From Acidobacteriaceae bacterium (GTDB lineage Bacteria; Acidobacteriota; Terriglobia; Terriglobales; Acidobacteriaceae): a stretch of 6,901 nt of DNA. The DNA is taken from assembly GCA_003132825.1 (NCBI GenBank), contig PKYX01000553.1, forward strand, positions 163 to 7,063, in the 5' to 3' direction. The notes beneath the pieces were generated by a model. The model saw only the letters and a list, made by a program, of their open reading frames with translations, did no database searches and had not been told where the DNA came from. Positions 5,277 through 6,901 of the stretch are shown here, piece by piece. How positions within the stretch are numbered: the stretch's first letter is position 1; the number at the start of each line of letters is the position of its first letter. A program made the translations under genes and the position numbers.

Positions 5277-6398
5277 TCACTTCGCGGTTCCCGTGCGGAC
5301 GGTTTCCTTGCGCAACGTGAGCTTCTCGACCAAGTCTTCGCGCAGGCGATATCCCGTGCCGGGTTGGTCGCGGATTGCGATTGTGCCTTCCGGTGTAACT
5401 TCTACTTCCGGTTCGATGATGTCTTCGTGCCAATAGCGCTTGGAAGCGGAGACGTCGCCCGGAAGACGGAAATTCTCTAGCGTCGAGAGCGCGATGTTAT
5501 GTGCCCGGCCCACGCCGGATTCGAGCATGCCGCCGCACCACACCGGAATGCTCCCGGCCTGGCAGACGTCGTGGACCTTCTTCGCTTCGGTGAATCCGCC
5601 CACTCGACCCACTTTTATGTTGACGATTCGACAGGCGCCGACATCGACCGCGAAAGCCGCGTCCCGGGCCTGGCGGATGGATTCATCCAAGCAGATGGGG
5701 GTCTGCAGCTCATTCTGCAGGCGGGCGTGATAATAGATGTCGTCCGCCCACAGCGGCTGCTCGATCATAAGCAAGTTGAACTGATCGAACTTACGCAGGT
5801 GCTCGACTTCATCCAGTGTGTAGGCGGAGTTGGCGTCACAGCTCAATACGATCTCGGGCCACTGCGCCCGGATGCGCTCGAGCACCTTGACGTCCCAGCC
5901 CGGCTTGACCTTCACCTTGATGCGCCGGTAGCCGGCAGCGAGTTCGGTCTCAATCTTATCCAACAGTTGTTCGATGGAATCCTGAATACCGATGGAAACG
6001 CCGCAAGGGATCTCCCGCCGGGTGCCTCCCAGCAACTTCCACAACGGCTGTTGTTTCGCTTGCGCCTCCGCGTCCCAGAGCGCATTTTCGACCGCCGCCT
6101 TGGCCATGCGGTGTCCGCGGATCTTCGACATCAGGGCGGCGCTGTCGCGTGCCGTGGTCAGAGTTCGCCCCAAAACGGCGGGAGCGAGGTATTGCTGGAT
6201 GGTTGGCCACGCGGTTTCCGCCCATTCCGAACTGTAGAAGGGAGCATCGCTGGCCACGCACTCCGCCCAGCCGTCGATGCCCTCGCAGTGCGCGGTGAGC
6301 AGAAGGATGCGGCGGCTGTAGGCCCGGCCAAAACTGGTCTCGAAGAAGTGCACCAATGGCATGTGAATTTCGCGGATTGTGATGGCTTCAATTTTCAT
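5277..6398 (-). CDS. menC: o-Succinylbenzoate synthase / N-succinylamino acid racemase (enolase superfamily)
   Basis: A complete 373-residue enzyme of the muconate-lactonising subgroup of the enolase superfamily. The N-terminal capping domain (about 1-130) is followed by the barrel carrying every expected catalytic residue: the KxK motif at RIKVKV (Lys161, Lys163), metal ligands Asp188 (CDAN), Glu213 (MIEQP) and Asp238 (CLDES), and the second acid/base Lys262 (NIKVGRVGG). WCGGMLESGVGRAHN (287-301) is typical of the OSBS/NSAR group. Spacing of these residues closely follows the Amycolatopsis enzyme as I remember it. OSBS dehydrates SHCHC to o-succinylbenzoate in menaquinone synthesis; relatives racemise N-succinyl amino acids, and many do both. 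No other men gene is in the window, so the in vivo role is open. The gene follows mazG by 57 bp on the same strand. Its ribosome binding site is weak (GGAAAA). Confidence 0.9.
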   Translation of the reverse strand: MKIEAITIREIHMPLVHFFETSFGRAYSRRILLLTAHCEGIDGWAECVASDAPFYSSEWAETAWPTIQQYLAPAVLGRTLTTARDSAALMSKIRGHRMAKAAVENALWDAEAQAKQQPLWKLLGGTRREIPCGVSIGIQDSIEQLLDKIETELAAGYRRIKVKVKPGWDVKVLERIRAQWPEIVLSCDANSAYTLDEVEHLRKFDQFNLLMIEQPLWADDIYYHARLQNELQTPICLDESIRQARDAAFAVDVGACRIVNIKVGRVGGFTEAKKVHDVCQAGSIPVWCGGMLESGVGRAHNIALSTLENFRLPGDVSASKRYWHEDIIEPEVEVTPEGTIAIRDQPGTGYRLREDLVEKLTLRKETVRTGTAK

Positions 6399-6455
6399 TC
6401 ACTTGTTTTCCGAAATTCTGGCGCAGCCCCGCTAAAGACGCAGCTGGTTAGGTCT

Positions 6456-6901
6456 TTACCGTTTCAACACTTCCTGCTTGGCTTGCTGCCATAACGACTC
6501 CAGTTCCTCGGGGGTTGCCGCTTGCGCTCCTCGGCCCGAGGCTCGCAGTTGAGACTCCATCCACTGGAAGCGGCGGCGGAATTTGCGATTTGACTTCTTC
6601 AACGCGGATTCTGAGTCGAGCGCAAGATATCGTGCAAGATTTACCAGAACGAAGAAGAGGTCACCGACTTCTTCTTCGAGTCTGACTCGGAGTTCCTCGG
6701 GTACACTCTGCTGCCCCGATCCCGCGATACCGGGGACCTGCGGTTGCGGTCCGGGCGCGGGAAATTGTTTCAGCTGGTCCCGCAATTCCTCGGTCTCCTC
6801 ATGCAGCTTATCGAATAGACCCTCGATGTTAGGCCAGTCGAACCCAACCTGGGCGGCACGAGAAGCGAGTTTGTGGGCTTCGAGCAACGCGGGCATGGCT
6901 C
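6456..6901 (-). CDS. mazG: MazG nucleoside triphosphate pyrophosphohydrolase, C-terminal part (5' end outside window)
   Basis: The frame runs off the right edge. The first Met in the window (6896, MPALLEAHKL) corresponds to an internal position of MazG, so the N-terminal MazG domain is missing by truncation of the window, not by mutation. What remains is the second MazG domain: AHKLASRAAQVGFDW, the metal-binding EETEE (33-37 from that Met) and LEEEVGDLFF (73-82), then the NLARYLALDSESALKKSNRKFRRRF helix-loop-helix. MazG hydrolyses NTPs and dNTPs to monophosphates, with roles in housecleaning and (p)ppGpp-linked stress in other bacteria. Between the two acidic motifs there is a Pro/Gly/Gln-rich stretch (~45-66), longer than I expect for the family. 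Downstream menC is on the same strand 57 bp away, a possible two-gene transcript. Confidence 0.9.
   Translation of the reverse strand, partial: AMPALLEAHKLASRAAQVGFDWPNIEGLFDKLHEETEELRDQLKQFPAPGPQPQVPGIAGSGQQSVPEELRVRLEEEVGDLFFVLVNLARYLALDSESALKKSNRKFRRRFQWMESQLRASGRGAQAATPEELESLWQQAKQEVLKR

Noticed and set aside
5499..6494. A 331-codon plus-strand open frame across menC
   Set aside because: It is antisense to menC, whose active-site residues are all intact; the composition is that of a shadow frame.

Overview
The window looks like a GC-rich bacterial chromosome or metagenomic contig, most likely from Acidobacteriota or a close relative. I base this on recalled family resemblance, not a search: a short bactofilin, a secreted 300-residue protein of a type I associate with acidobacterial genomes, and a MenC/N-succinylamino acid racemase-type enolase enzyme. 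All genes use the standard code, and none has the marks of a phage or plasmid.

Layout. (1) Nt 1-803, plus strand: one open frame, cut by the left edge, that joins two unrelated P-loop ATPases. Its first ~55 residues match the core of a CpaF/TadA-type pilus secretion ATPase; from the Walker A motif on, it is the nucleotide-binding domain of an MdlA/YheI-like ABC exporter. This is the strangest object here. It is either an assembly chimera or a real recombination at the P-loop. (2) Nt 906-2783, plus strand: a class I SAM methyltransferase followed by a geranylgeranyl-reductase-like FAD oxidoreductase. I recognise this pair as tailoring enzymes often found next to a type III polyketide synthase, which is not in the window. 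(3) Nt 2799-4063, minus strand: a bactofilin with a strong ribosome binding site, then, after a hairpin-rich 203-bp spacer, a second methyltransferase with an atypical SAM motif. (4) Nt 4064-4354: a divergent control region with a possible minus-strand promoter, a 7-bp tandem repeat and a 16-bp palindrome. (5) Nt 4355-5257, plus strand: an exported protein of unknown function. (6) Nt 5277-6901, minus strand: the C-terminal half of MazG, cut by the right edge, followed by a complete menC-like gene.

How the genes fit together. The methyltransferase and oxidoreductase probably modify one lipid, polyketide or quinone-like product. The bactofilin would form a membrane-associated filament. MazG hydrolyses nucleoside triphosphates, and the MenC-like enzyme makes o-succinylbenzoate for menaquinone and/or racemises N-succinyl amino acids. 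I see no evidence that these units form one integrated new system. No tRNA, rRNA, CRISPR array, intact insertion sequence or toxin-antitoxin pair was found.
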